Source of the DNA: Verrucomicrobiia bacterium
GTDB taxonomy: Bacteria > Verrucomicrobiota > Verrucomicrobiia > Limisphaerales > UBA8199
Direction of reading: 5' to 3'
Assembly (NCBI GenBank): GCA_035946615.1
Contig: DASYZB010000047.1
Span: 1 to 50,963 of the forward strand
DNA length: 50,963 nucleotides
Shown here in pieces: positions 1-7,091 of the stretch. The notes under the pieces are model-generated. The model was not told the DNA's origin. It made no database searches and was given only the letters and a program-made list of their open reading frames with translations. The number at the start of each line of letters is the position of its first letter. Position 1 is the first letter of the stretch. Both the position numbers and the translations under genes were made by a program.

Positions 1-126
1 ATAGGCAGGCATAACCGCGGCGCCAATGTGCTCTTCTGCGATGGCCGCGTGGAATACGGCAAAACCAACGTCTGGAAAGGCCTGCAGAATGCGCAAAAAT
101 GGAACTACGATCACCGGTGGCACTGA
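1..126 (+). CDS. Pseudopilin-like H-X9-DG protein, C-terminal end only (gene starts before the window)
   Basis: The window opens inside this frame, which runs to a TGA at 124-126. The visible 41 residues contain the H-X9-DG motif (H4 ... D14-G15) typical of the C-terminus of pseudopilin-like proteins that carry a type II secretion prepilin N-terminus. The segment is closely similar to the 3' end of the next gene (783-908): about 110 of 126 bases match by eye, and most residues are conserved. The two genes are therefore tandem paralogs. The N-terminus, and any prepilin peptidase site, lies outside the window. Confidence 0.8.
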   Translation: MGRHNRGANVLFCDGRVEYGKTNVWKGLQNAQKWNYDHRWH

Positions 127-128
127 AT

Positions 129-908
129 ATGCCTGTTTTCGGTAAACGCCCCGTCTCCGCCACGGAGTTGCGCGCGGATGCCGCGTCCGCACCCAGCCAA
201 ACGGGCCGTGGGTTTACCCTGATCGAGTTGCTTGTGGTGATCGCTATCATCGCAATCCTGGCGGCGATGCTGCTTCCGTCTCTAACGCGAGCAAAGGCGC
301 AGTCGCAATCTGCTCGATGCAAAAGCAATCTTCACCAGATGGGCATTGCGCTCCGGATGTACCTGGACGACTTTCAGAAATATCCCCGGTATTGGGTTCC
401 CACACCGCCTGCGGTGAATCCGCGCCTCGGTTTTTGGGATTACAAACTGCTCCCCTATTGCGGTTCCAACCAGAGCCTGTTCCTGTGTCCTTCGGTTATT
501 GGTCCGATCAACAACGTAATCAAGAATTGGTCCCCCATGGAGGATGCGACCGGGCTTCATCCGAACCGAAGCTACGGCTATAATGCCTCAGGCTGGTCGA
601 ATGAATGGCGGTTTGGGTTGGGAGGCAGCCCTGTGGGCCAGGAAAACCCGCCGTTTCCCGTCGTGCCAGAAAGGCAAGTGTTTGTGCCTGCCGATATGAT
701 TGCAGTGGCAGATTATGATCCCCTGCTCACGGATGATGACAACGACGCCGATCTCAATGCGGATTTTCTCTTTATGGGCCTGATGGGCAGGCATAACCGC
801 GGCGCCAATGTGCTCTTCTGCGATGGCCACGTGGAGTACGGCAAGACCAACGTCTGGAAGAGCTTAGAGAATGGGCAGAAATGGAATTACGATCATCAGC
901 GGCATTGA
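129..908 (+). CDS. Pseudopilin-like protein with prepilin N-terminus and H-X9-DG C-terminus
   Basis: 259 residues from the ATG at 129, which lies 2 bases after the upstream stop. An in-frame ATG at 99 inside the upstream gene is also possible, but the later start gives a normal short leader. About 35 residues in, a Gly precedes the [18 protein letters not shown] hydrophobic helix, the prepilin peptidase cleavage and methylation site of type II secretion and type IV pilin proteins. The C-terminus carries H-X9-DG ([12 protein letters not shown]), the signature of a large family in Verrucomicrobia, Lentisphaerae and Planctomycetes whose function is unknown. It is probably processed by a prepilin peptidase and exposed on the inner membrane or surface. 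It follows a tandem paralog. Confidence 0.88.
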   Translation: MPVFGKRPVSATELRADAASAPSQTGRGFTLIELLVVIAIIAILAAMLLPSLTRAKAQSQSARCKSNLHQMGIALRMYLDDFQKYPRYWVPTPPAVNPRLGFWDYKLLPYCGSNQSLFLCPSVIGPINNVIKNWSPMEDATGLHPNRSYGYNASGWSNEWRFGLGGSPVGQENPPFPVVPERQVFVPADMIAVADYDPLLTDDDNDADLNADFLFMGLMGRHNRGANVLFCDGHVEYGKTNVWKSLENGQKWNYDHQRH

Positions 909-939
909 ATACTTGAATTTTGAAGCTTCTCTGGCCCTG

Positions 940-1042
940 CTTGACTCCATTGACTAGCTGCGCCAAGCCTTGGATGCGGACTTCGAAGCGATTCGCCCGA
1001 CTCAATCCGCCCCACGCCGATGGGTGTGCCAGTCAGGATTAT
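940..1042 (-). pseudogene. Decayed 3' fragment of an FAH-family hydrolase gene
   Basis: Read on the minus strand, this stretch encodes [15 protein letters not shown] and then, after a one-base insertion, [16 protein letters not shown]. That is the C-terminus of the intact FAH-family gene at 2171-2926, which reads [15 protein letters not shown] then [16 protein letters not shown]. The stop codon has been replaced by CAG. The fragment sits directly upstream of the next pseudopilin gene and cannot make a functional product. It looks like the scar of a duplication or rearrangement that also moved a pseudopilin gene. Confidence 0.82.
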
Positions 1043-1065
1043 GCTCTCTTAGCTTGAAAGGAAAA

Positions 1066-1965
1066 ATGAAAAGAGCTGTCAGACCGTCCGAGTCCGTCTC
1101 AAGCCTCGGAAATCACGCGAGGTTACGCTTTAATACCGTATCTGCCTCCGGCCAAACGAGCCCCCCTAGCTTCACCCTGATCGAACTCCTCGTGGTCATC
1201 GCCATTATCGCCATCCTCGCCGCGATGCTCCTGCCGGCGTTATCTCAGGCCAAGGCCAAGGCGCAAGGCATCAAATGCATGAGTAATCTGCGGCAGTTAC
1301 AATTGGGCTGGCACATGTATGCGTGTGATGCCGCCGATGCCATGGTCCCTAACGCTCCGCTGGGCGCCAACTCAGCCACCGACCCGACCGTTAATGCCAC
1401 ATCCTGGTGCAGCGGTGCGGTGGAGGGCTGGGGGCCGGCGGATGCCAACACCAATTACTTCTATTACAGGACCTCTATCATGGGTCCGTACATGGGAAAC
1501 CAAGTCGGCGTGTACAAATGCCCCTGCGACATCATCCCCTCGGCCAATGGCCAGCGCCTGCGCAGCTATTCAATGAATGGCCAGATGGGAAACCTTTATT
1601 CCAAAGCGTTCACGCTCGGTGTCAATCCCGGCTACCGCGCGTACGTGGGCGTTGGCGAATTGACCACCCTGAGTCCCTCGCTGGCTTTTATCTTTTGTGA
1701 ACAGCACATTTGCAGTCTTCATGACGGTTATCTGCAAGTGAATGACAATGCGCCCGAATGGCCCGAGGCGCCGGGGTCCTACCACCGCTGGGCTGCCGGG
1801 TTCTCGTTCGCCGATGGCCACACCGAATTGCACCGATGGCTGACGCCTTCGCTCAAAATCCCTGTCATCTACGGTGTTAACTGGAACACCGTTTATGCCC
1901 AGCCCGGCGGCGCAAACAACCCTGATTATGCCTGGTTCAAGGCGCGTACCGCCGCGCCCCGGTGA
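1066..1965 (+). CDS. Pseudopilin-like protein with prepilin N-terminus and H-X9-DG C-terminus
   Basis: 299 residues from the ATG at 1066, which has a GAAAGGAA ribosome-binding site just upstream. An in-frame ATG at 970 would start inside the FAH remnant and is less likely. After about 36 residues comes [18 protein letters not shown], the prepilin-type cleavage and membrane helix, followed by [20 protein letters not shown], the usual amphipathic stretch of this family. The C-terminal H-X9-DG motif is [12 protein letters not shown]. The partner or substrate of this family is unknown; the N-terminus predicts processing by a prepilin peptidase and export through a type II secretion or type IV pilus system. 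It is only distantly similar to the pseudopilin at 129-908. Confidence 0.88.
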   Translation: MKRAVRPSESVSSLGNHARLRFNTVSASGQTSPPSFTLIELLVVIAIIAILAAMLLPALSQAKAKAQGIKCMSNLRQLQLGWHMYACDAADAMVPNAPLGANSATDPTVNATSWCSGAVEGWGPADANTNYFYYRTSIMGPYMGNQVGVYKCPCDIIPSANGQRLRSYSMNGQMGNLYSKAFTLGVNPGYRAYVGVGELTTLSPSLAFIFCEQHICSLHDGYLQVNDNAPEWPEAPGSYHRWAAGFSFADGHTELHRWLTPSLKIPVIYGVNWNTVYAQPGGANNPDYAWFKARTAAPR

Positions 1966-1975
1966 ACCCCCGGCA

Positions 1976-2102
1976 TGCTGAGAGCCTGTTTTAAAAATAA
2001 AATTGCCGCCATTCGCCCTCGCCTCGTCCTCGCTCTCGAAAGACTGAAAAATCGAGGACGGGGAGGAACGGGAGCCGTCCATTTTCAAAACACGCTGAGA
2101 TG
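1976..2102. repeat. Imperfect inverted-repeat intergenic element (MITE-like)
   Basis: The spacer between a pseudopilin gene and the FAH gene folds almost end to end. The left arm (CTGAGAGCCTGTTTTAAAA) matches the reverse complement of the right end (CTCAGCGTGTTTTGAAAA), and inside it the CCTCGTCCTCG stretch faces CGAGGACGGGG. No coding potential is apparent. Either a small non-autonomous mobile element or a REP-like unit would fit. Confidence 0.5.
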
Positions 2103-2170
2103 GCGCTGTGCGCACTTCGCTGCCCGATTCTTCCCCAATGCGTTGGGAAACCTCTGTTTCAGTTTCGCTG

Positions 2171-2926
2171 TTACTTCACCCCATTGACGAGCGGGGCCAG
2201 GCCCTGGATGCGCACTTCGAGGCGGTCGCCCGATTCAATGCGCCCCACCCCGCTGGGCGTGCCGGTCAGGATAACATCCCCGGGCAACAAGGTGAGATTG
2301 GTGGAGATAAAACTGACCAGCCTAAAACAATTGAAGATGAGATGGGCCGTGTTCGAGTTCTGGCGCAACTGGCCGTTTTGGAAAAGCTGGATGGTGAGAT
2401 CGTGCGGGTCGATCTTGGTCTCGATGTAGGGGCCCAAAGGCGTAAACGTATCGAAAGACTTCGCCCGGGTCCATTGGCTCTCCCCGTTCTGTATCGTGCG
2501 GTCGCTGATGTCCTGGGCGGGGGTGTAGCCTAAAATATACCGGGAGGCGGCGGCTGGGGTGACGTTGCGCACGCGGCGTCCGATGACAACCGCCAGTTCC
2601 GCCTCGAAATCCGTGCGATGGTTGGGGAATGGCACTTCGATCTTGCCCCCATCGGGCAGCAGCGACGTAGTGGCTTTAATCCAGAACAACGGCTCCTTGG
2701 GCAAGGGCTTGTTGGTCTCCCGGGCGTGGTCGGCGTAATTGAGGCCCACCGCAATAATCTTGGACGGCACCACCGGCGTCAGGGTGCGGACCCCTTTAAG
2801 CAAGGTGGGCTTCCGATCAAAGGAAGGGGAGCCGAAAACATCTCCGCGCAAGCGGAAGACTTCGCCGTCCACGACTTTGGCGTAAAAGATTTCTTCGCCC
2901 TTCTGAAATCGGCCAATGGCTGCCAT
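2171..2926 (-). CDS. Fumarylacetoacetate hydrolase (FAH) family protein
   Basis: 251 residues from the ATG at 2926; an upstream TTG at 2947 is an alternative start. The protein has the FAH-domain pattern: KIIAVGLNYADHA in the N-terminal part, then TDFEAELAVVIG with the acidic metal ligands, YTPAQDISDRTIQ, WTRAKSFDTFTPLGP and the C-terminal LLPGDVILTGTPSGVG. Members use Mg2+ or Mn2+ to cleave C-C bonds or decarboxylate acylpyruvates, oxaloacetate or hydroxy-dienoate compounds in the cytoplasm. The substrate cannot be read from sequence. It is the last gene of a minus-strand run after ribD, about 150 bases away, and a frame-broken copy of its 3' end lies at 940-1042. Confidence 0.88.
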   Translation of the reverse strand: MAAIGRFQKGEEIFYAKVVDGEVFRLRGDVFGSPSFDRKPTLLKGVRTLTPVVPSKIIAVGLNYADHARETNKPLPKEPLFWIKATTSLLPDGGKIEVPFPNHRTDFEAELAVVIGRRVRNVTPAAASRYILGYTPAQDISDRTIQNGESQWTRAKSFDTFTPLGPYIETKIDPHDLTIQLFQNGQLRQNSNTAHLIFNCFRLVSFISTNLTLLPGDVILTGTPSGVGRIESGDRLEVRIQGLAPLVNGVK

Positions 2927-3073
2927 AAAGCGGCTGATTTCTAGCAAAGACCAGGCCCTGCTCGCAAGGTAAAAGGAAGCGAAGCGGGCGCAAGTCAGGA
3001 TTCCTCGAATGCGCGTTTTTTCAGGGAACTGCTTTCAAGACTATGAGCTACTCAAATTGAACGGTGGGGAGCA

Positions 3074-4204
3074 CTACCGGAGCGCGACCTCAGCTTCCAA
3101 AAGCCAATCGGGACCGATTCGGCGCCATTTGACGTTCTCAAGCTGGATGATTTCATCGAGGCGCCCGGCGCCCTTGCCCGCAACGGCTTTGCGCGAATTG
3201 CTTCCACCGAGAATCTTTGGCGCATAAAAAAAGGCCACGCGATTTGCCAAACCGCTGAACAAGAAAAACGCGTTGATTTCTCCGCCTCCTTCGACCAACA
3301 AACTGGTGATGTCTTGGCTTCCGAGTTTTTGCAATAACCAGCGCAGGTCGATTTTGCCGTCGCGGGCCGGGGCGGTCCAAACTTGGACCTTTCGGCCCAA
3401 GGCTCGCGCGCGCCGGGGCGGGGCCGACCGGCTGATGACAATGGTGGTAAGGTCTGCTTGCATGTCGGTCACGACCTTGGCGGTCAAAGGTGTGCGGGCG
3501 TTTGCGTCCAGAATAATCCGGCGCAAGTCCTTTCGGGGCTGGGGGGTATTTTGCCTTTTTCCCACGGCTCGGAACGTGAGGCTCGGATCATCGGCGAGGA
3601 CGGTGTTGATTCCCACCAGAATGGCATCCGCACCGCGGCGCATCTGCATGGCTTCGAGGCGGGCGGCGGGGCTGGTAATCCATTTGGATTCGCCGGTGGC
3701 GGTGGCGATTTTCCCATCGAGGGTCATGGCAGCCTTCACCGTGACCAACGGGGTATGGTGAACGACCCAGTGATTGAACGCTTCGTTGAGTTGCTCGCAT
3801 TCCCTGGCCAGGATACCCGAGGTGACCGCGATGCCTGCGCGGCGCAACAGCCTGAATCCCTTGCCGCAGTGCGCCGGGTTGGGGTCGGTGGCGCCGGCTA
3901 CGACTCGCGTTACCCCGGCGGCGATAATGGCCTGGGTGCAGGGGGGGGTGCGGCCCGTCGTGCAACAGGGCTCGAGAGTGACGTAGAGGGTTGCGCCGCG
4001 TGTGGCGTTTCCCTTCTTTTGCGCGTCGCGCAGGGCCTCAATTTCGGCGTGGGGTTCGCCCGCGCGACGATGCCAGCCTTGGCCGATGATTTCGCCGCCT
4101 TTGACCAGGAGCGCGCCGACCATGGGATTGGGGGAAGTCTGCCCAAAGCCGCGGCTGGCTAAACGCATCGCTCGGCGCAGAAAGCGTTCAGGAAGTGTAG
4201 GCAT
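3074..4204 (-). CDS. ribD: Bifunctional riboflavin biosynthesis deaminase/reductase RibD
   Basis: 376 residues from the ATG at 4204, preceded by GGAAAG at a good distance. The N-terminal zinc deaminase domain shows H52-A-E54 and P79-C80 ... P-P-C89, the cytidine-deaminase-like metal site and proton shuttle. The C-terminal reductase domain (about 150-376) begins VTVKAAMTLDGKIA and includes ILVGINTVLADDPSL and the SLLVEGGGEINAFFL stretch near the NADPH site. The enzyme deaminates the GTP-derived pyrimidine and reduces its ribosyl side chain in the cytoplasm, the second and third steps of riboflavin synthesis. No other rib genes are in the window. The length is normal for the family. Confidence 0.95.
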   Translation of the reverse strand: MPTLPERFLRRAMRLASRGFGQTSPNPMVGALLVKGGEIIGQGWHRRAGEPHAEIEALRDAQKKGNATRGATLYVTLEPCCTTGRTPPCTQAIIAAGVTRVVAGATDPNPAHCGKGFRLLRRAGIAVTSGILARECEQLNEAFNHWVVHHTPLVTVKAAMTLDGKIATATGESKWITSPAARLEAMQMRRGADAILVGINTVLADDPSLTFRAVGKRQNTPQPRKDLRRIILDANARTPLTAKVVTDMQADLTTIVISRSAPPRRARALGRKVQVWTAPARDGKIDLRWLLQKLGSQDITSLLVEGGGEINAFFLFSGLANRVAFFYAPKILGGSNSRKAVAGKGAGRLDEIIQLENVKWRRIGPDWLLEAEVALR

Positions 4205-4504
4205 CGTTAGAGCTTTCCGGGTCTGGTGAAATGATCGCATGGAGAGGACCCCTCTCCCAGAGATGCCACAGCTTTCGGCAGGTCACCCCTACGGGGTTTG
4301 GTGTGTTCAGGGCAGGGGCGTTCACTATAAACAGGCCACCCCCTAGCGGGGGTTTGGGGACCAGGCGCCGCAAGTCCACAGGTACCCCTTCGGAAGGGGC
4401 GAGGGAGAAGCATCGGAAGAGTAGAGATGTAGTTCATGTTAGGGAGTCCTCAAATTATGAGAATGGCCTTCTCATTGGCTCAGCGTACATCTGCGCCTCG
4501 GCGG
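4205..4504. repeat. Non-coding spacer with three GC-rich hairpins
   Basis: No gene was found in this roughly 300-base gap between ftsY and ribD. It contains three compact palindromes: ACCCCTACGGGGT at 4285-4297, ACCCCCTAGCGGGGGT at 4338-4353 and CCCCTTCGGAAGGGG at 4385-4399. None is followed by a T-tract in the minus direction, so they do not look like standard intrinsic terminators. They may be REP-like units, a transcript-stability element or an unrecognised structured RNA. Confidence 0.45.
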
Positions 4505-5416
4505 TCACTCCTCGAAAAGCGCCTCGGCGAATTGTTTGGCATCGAAGGGCTGCAGGTCGTCGGCTTGTTCGCCGAGGCCGACGAATTTAATCGGCAAGCC
4601 CAGTTCCTTCTGGATGGCAACCACCATGCCGCCTTTGCTGGTGCCGTCGAGTTTGGTCACCACCAGGCCGCTCAGGGGGACGGCCTTGTTAAACTCGCGC
4701 GCCTGGTTCAAGGCGTTCATTCCGGTGGTGGCATCCAACACCAGCAAGACCTCGTGCGGAGCGCCGGGCAACTGCCGGTTCATGACCCGATGCACTTTTT
4801 GGAGTTCCTGCATGAGATTATGCTTGGTGTGCAAACGCCCGGCGGTATCAACAAAGACATAGCCGGCATTGCGGGCCTGTGCGGCGGCGATGGCATCGTG
4901 CGCCACGGCTGCGGCATCAGCCCCATACTTGCCCGCAATGACATCGATCTTGAGGCGTTCCCCCCAGAGTTTAATTTGCTCGATGGCGGCGGCGCGGAAG
5001 GTGTCGCAGGCAGCCAATAACGCGGTCTGGCCGCCGGCCTGGACCCAATGAGCGAGTTTGGCGGCGGTGGTGGTTTTGCCGGTGCCATTGACCCCGACGA
5101 TGGAGACGATGGTCGGCCCGGACTCAGCGCGGCGCAACCCTGGGGCGTTGGCCGAAAGGCTGCGTTCCACCTCGCGTTTGGCGATAGTGAACACGTCCAA
5201 GCCCTCGGCGCCCTGGGTCTCGAAGGCCTTCCTGATGGCTGCCACGATCTGCGTTGTCATGTCCATGCCCAAATCGGCTGAGATGAGGGCCGCTTCGAGT
5301 TGCTCAAGGGCTTGGGCATCGAGCCGTGGCGAGCGCGTGACGATGCGCTTGATTTCGTGGGTGAGCTTCTGATGGGTCTTCTGTAGGCCCGCCTTGAATT
5401 TGTCGAAGAGACCCAT
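4505..5416 (-). CDS. ftsY: Signal recognition particle receptor FtsY
   Basis: 303 residues from the ATG at 5416 (MGLFDKFKAGL), one base after the stop of the upstream PHP gene, so probably translationally coupled. It has the short N domain (about 1-95) and the SRP-type GTPase G domain: G1 GVNGTGKTT at 108-116, CDTFRAAAIEQ, DTAGR, TKLDGTSKGG and the closing GLGEQADDLQPF. The acidic A domain of E. coli FtsY is absent, as in many bacteria. It docks SRP-ribosome complexes at the inner membrane for co-translational insertion. It belongs to a compact nusB-PHP-ftsY minus-strand operon. Confidence 0.95.
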   Translation of the reverse strand: MGLFDKFKAGLQKTHQKLTHEIKRIVTRSPRLDAQALEQLEAALISADLGMDMTTQIVAAIRKAFETQGAEGLDVFTIAKREVERSLSANAPGLRRAESGPTIVSIVGVNGTGKTTTAAKLAHWVQAGGQTALLAACDTFRAAAIEQIKLWGERLKIDVIAGKYGADAAAVAHDAIAAAQARNAGYVFVDTAGRLHTKHNLMQELQKVHRVMNRQLPGAPHEVLLVLDATTGMNALNQAREFNKAVPLSGLVVTKLDGTSKGGMVVAIQKELGLPIKFVGLGEQADDLQPFDAKQFAEALFEE

Positions 5417-5417
5417 G

Positions 5418-6263
5418 CTACTGGCCAGAGCGCGCTGCTGCGGCCTTGCGTTGTGCGCCCCTGCTTTTAAGGGCTTCGACATGCTGGTAGGGCAGCTTGA
5501 TAATCCCGATGACCGGTTTGCCTTTGCTCATGCCATGGCAATCCGAGCCGCCCGTAACCAGGAGATGATACCGGTCGGCGATTTCCAAATAGTGTTCGGA
5601 GGTGGCGGTCGAGTGTTTGGTATGGAAACATTCAATCCCGTCCAGGCCGGCTTGGGCCATGCCGGGAATGACTTCATCGGCTCGATTCAAGCCGGGGTGT
5701 GCCATGACGGCAACACCGCCGGCCTGGTGAATCAATTCAATCGCTTCGGCGGCGGACATTTTGAATTTAGGGACCCAGGCGGGCCGGTTCCTCTTGAGGA
5801 AACGTTCGAATGCTTCATCAAGGCTCCCGCAGAGCCCCGCTTGAACCAGGGCGCGGGCCACATGCGGACGGCCCGGGGCGCGGCAATTGGCGAGGTCAAA
5901 TACGGCCTGGCTTTCGAGTGGCACGTTGAGTTGGTTGAGCCGCGTCACCATTTCGCATACCCGATTGCGGCGTACGGCTTGAAAGCGTTCCAGTTCGACC
6001 AGCAACCGCGCATTGTTCACATCCACGCAATAACCGAGTACGTGAATTTCGTGGCCATCCTGTTCGGCGGTCAGTTCGGTGCCGGGGATAAATTCGATAT
6101 GCAGGGCCTCGCATTGCAGAGAGGTTGGAGCGCAGCCCTCGACGGTGTCGTGGTCGGTCAAGGCGACGGCAGCCAATCCATGGGAATGGGCCTGGCCGGC
6201 TACTTCCTCCGGCGAGTAGGTGCCATCGGAAAAGAAACTGTGCAGATGGAGATCGGCAAACAT
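5418..6263 (-). CDS. PHP-domain phosphoesterase (YciV/RNase AM-like)
   Basis: 281 residues starting at MFADLHLHSFFSDGT. The PHP metal-binding motifs are all present: H6-x-H8, TDHDT, the GTE in FIPGTELTA, AHPG and GSDCHG. The order and length match the bacterial YciV/TrpH group, whose characterised members hydrolyse 3',5'-nucleoside bisphosphates or act as 5'-3' exonuclease on short RNA. The stop lies one base from the ftsY start, and the start lies 8 bases after nusB, so all three are probably co-transcribed. The exact substrate is inferred only from family resemblance. Confidence 0.85.
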   Translation of the reverse strand: MFADLHLHSFFSDGTYSPEEVAGQAHSHGLAAVALTDHDTVEGCAPTSLQCEALHIEFIPGTELTAEQDGHEIHVLGYCVDVNNARLLVELERFQAVRRNRVCEMVTRLNQLNVPLESQAVFDLANCRAPGRPHVARALVQAGLCGSLDEAFERFLKRNRPAWVPKFKMSAAEAIELIHQAGGVAVMAHPGLNRADEVIPGMAQAGLDGIECFHTKHSTATSEHYLEIADRYHLLVTGGSDCHGMSKGKPVIGIIKLPYQHVEALKSRGAQRKAAAARSGQ

Positions 6264-6271
6264 TCAGGCCT

Positions 6272-6772
6272 TCACTTAACCACGCGGGCGGGGCGGAGGA
6301 GTTCGCCCTTGATCTTGTCCAGGATGCCATTGACGAATTTGCCGCTGTCCTGGGTGGAGAATTTTTTGGCGATATCGACGGCTTCATTGATGCTGACGAC
6401 GGGCGGGATGTCATCCCGGTGCAGCATCTCGTAAATGGCCAGCCTCAGAATGTTCCGGTCCACGGCGGCAATCCGGTGCAAGTCCCAGTTCCGCGCGTGT
6501 TTTTTGATGATTTCGTCGGCCTCAATGCGGTGCTCGATAGCTCCGCGGATGAGGGGGTCGGCAAAGAGGCGAATGGCGGCTTCATCGGCGCTGGGAGGCG
6601 GCAGTTGCACCGGTTCGCCCCAGGTTGCCCCGCCTTTGTCTTCCGCAATGGCGGCGGCGCGCTGAGTTTCCCAGAATTGGCCCAGCGCCGCATCGAGGTC
6701 CTCCGGCGGATTTAAATCGTGCTGAAACAGAAATTGAACCGCGCGTTCGCGCGCTTCCCGTCGCTTTCCCAT
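6272..6772 (-). CDS. nusB: Transcription antitermination factor NusB
   Basis: 166 residues from the ATG at 6772 (MGKRREARERAVQFLFQ), the canonical NusB opening, with GGTGAG upstream. The C-terminal half is typical: AAVDRNILRLAIYEML, then VVSINEAVDIAKKFST and FVNGILDKI. The product binds boxA RNA with NusE/S10 in rRNA antitermination complexes. Around residues 32-62 there is an insertion rich in Ala, Pro and Gly compared with the compact family core. It is the first gene of the minus-strand nusB-PHP-ftsY run. Longer in-frame starts up to 6850 exist but do not look like NusB. Confidence 0.93.
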   Translation of the reverse strand: MGKRREARERAVQFLFQHDLNPPEDLDAALGQFWETQRAAAIAEDKGGATWGEPVQLPPPSADEAAIRLFADPLIRGAIEHRIEADEIIKKHARNWDLHRIAAVDRNILRLAIYEMLHRDDIPPVVSINEAVDIAKKFSTQDSGKFVNGILDKIKGELLRPARVVK

Positions 6773-6886
6773 GCACTCACCATGCCGCAGAAAGGCCCCT
6801 CTTGAAACCAAAATCTTCACCCGAAGCGATGTTCCACACATTATTATCAATGCGCGTACCGCACGGCTCCAGTTTAGGCTGGGGCC

Positions 6887-7063
6887 ATGAAAACAAATCC
6901 TCGCGCGTGGCAGCTTTACCAGATTCGGATTTGGGCTGGTCTGGGGCTGATTCTTGTTTTAGCATTGGCGTCGTTCGGCAGGGTGTTTCGTTTCGAGGCA
7001 ACTGGTGGTGCTGCGGCGGCAGACCCGGAGCGTCAAATGGGTGAAGCCGGGAGTGCTTTTTAG
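6887..7063 (+). CDS. Small single-span membrane protein, unrecognised
   Basis: 58 residues, MKTNPRAWQLYQIRIWAG then the hydrophobic run LGLILVLALASF, followed by a short Ala/Gly-rich tail. A basic N-terminus, one predicted membrane span and a polar tail fit a small inner-membrane protein. The upstream GGCTGGGG can serve as a weak ribosome-binding site. The stop is 28 bases before the large DUF2339 gene on the same strand, so it may be an accessory subunit of that protein. No family was recognised, and similarity in relatives would be needed to confirm it. Confidence 0.55.
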   Translation: MKTNPRAWQLYQIRIWAGLGLILVLALASFGRVFRFEATGGAAAADPERQMGEAGSAF

Positions 7064-7091
7064 TAAGCGCGGGGCCGTGTCGTACTCGATC

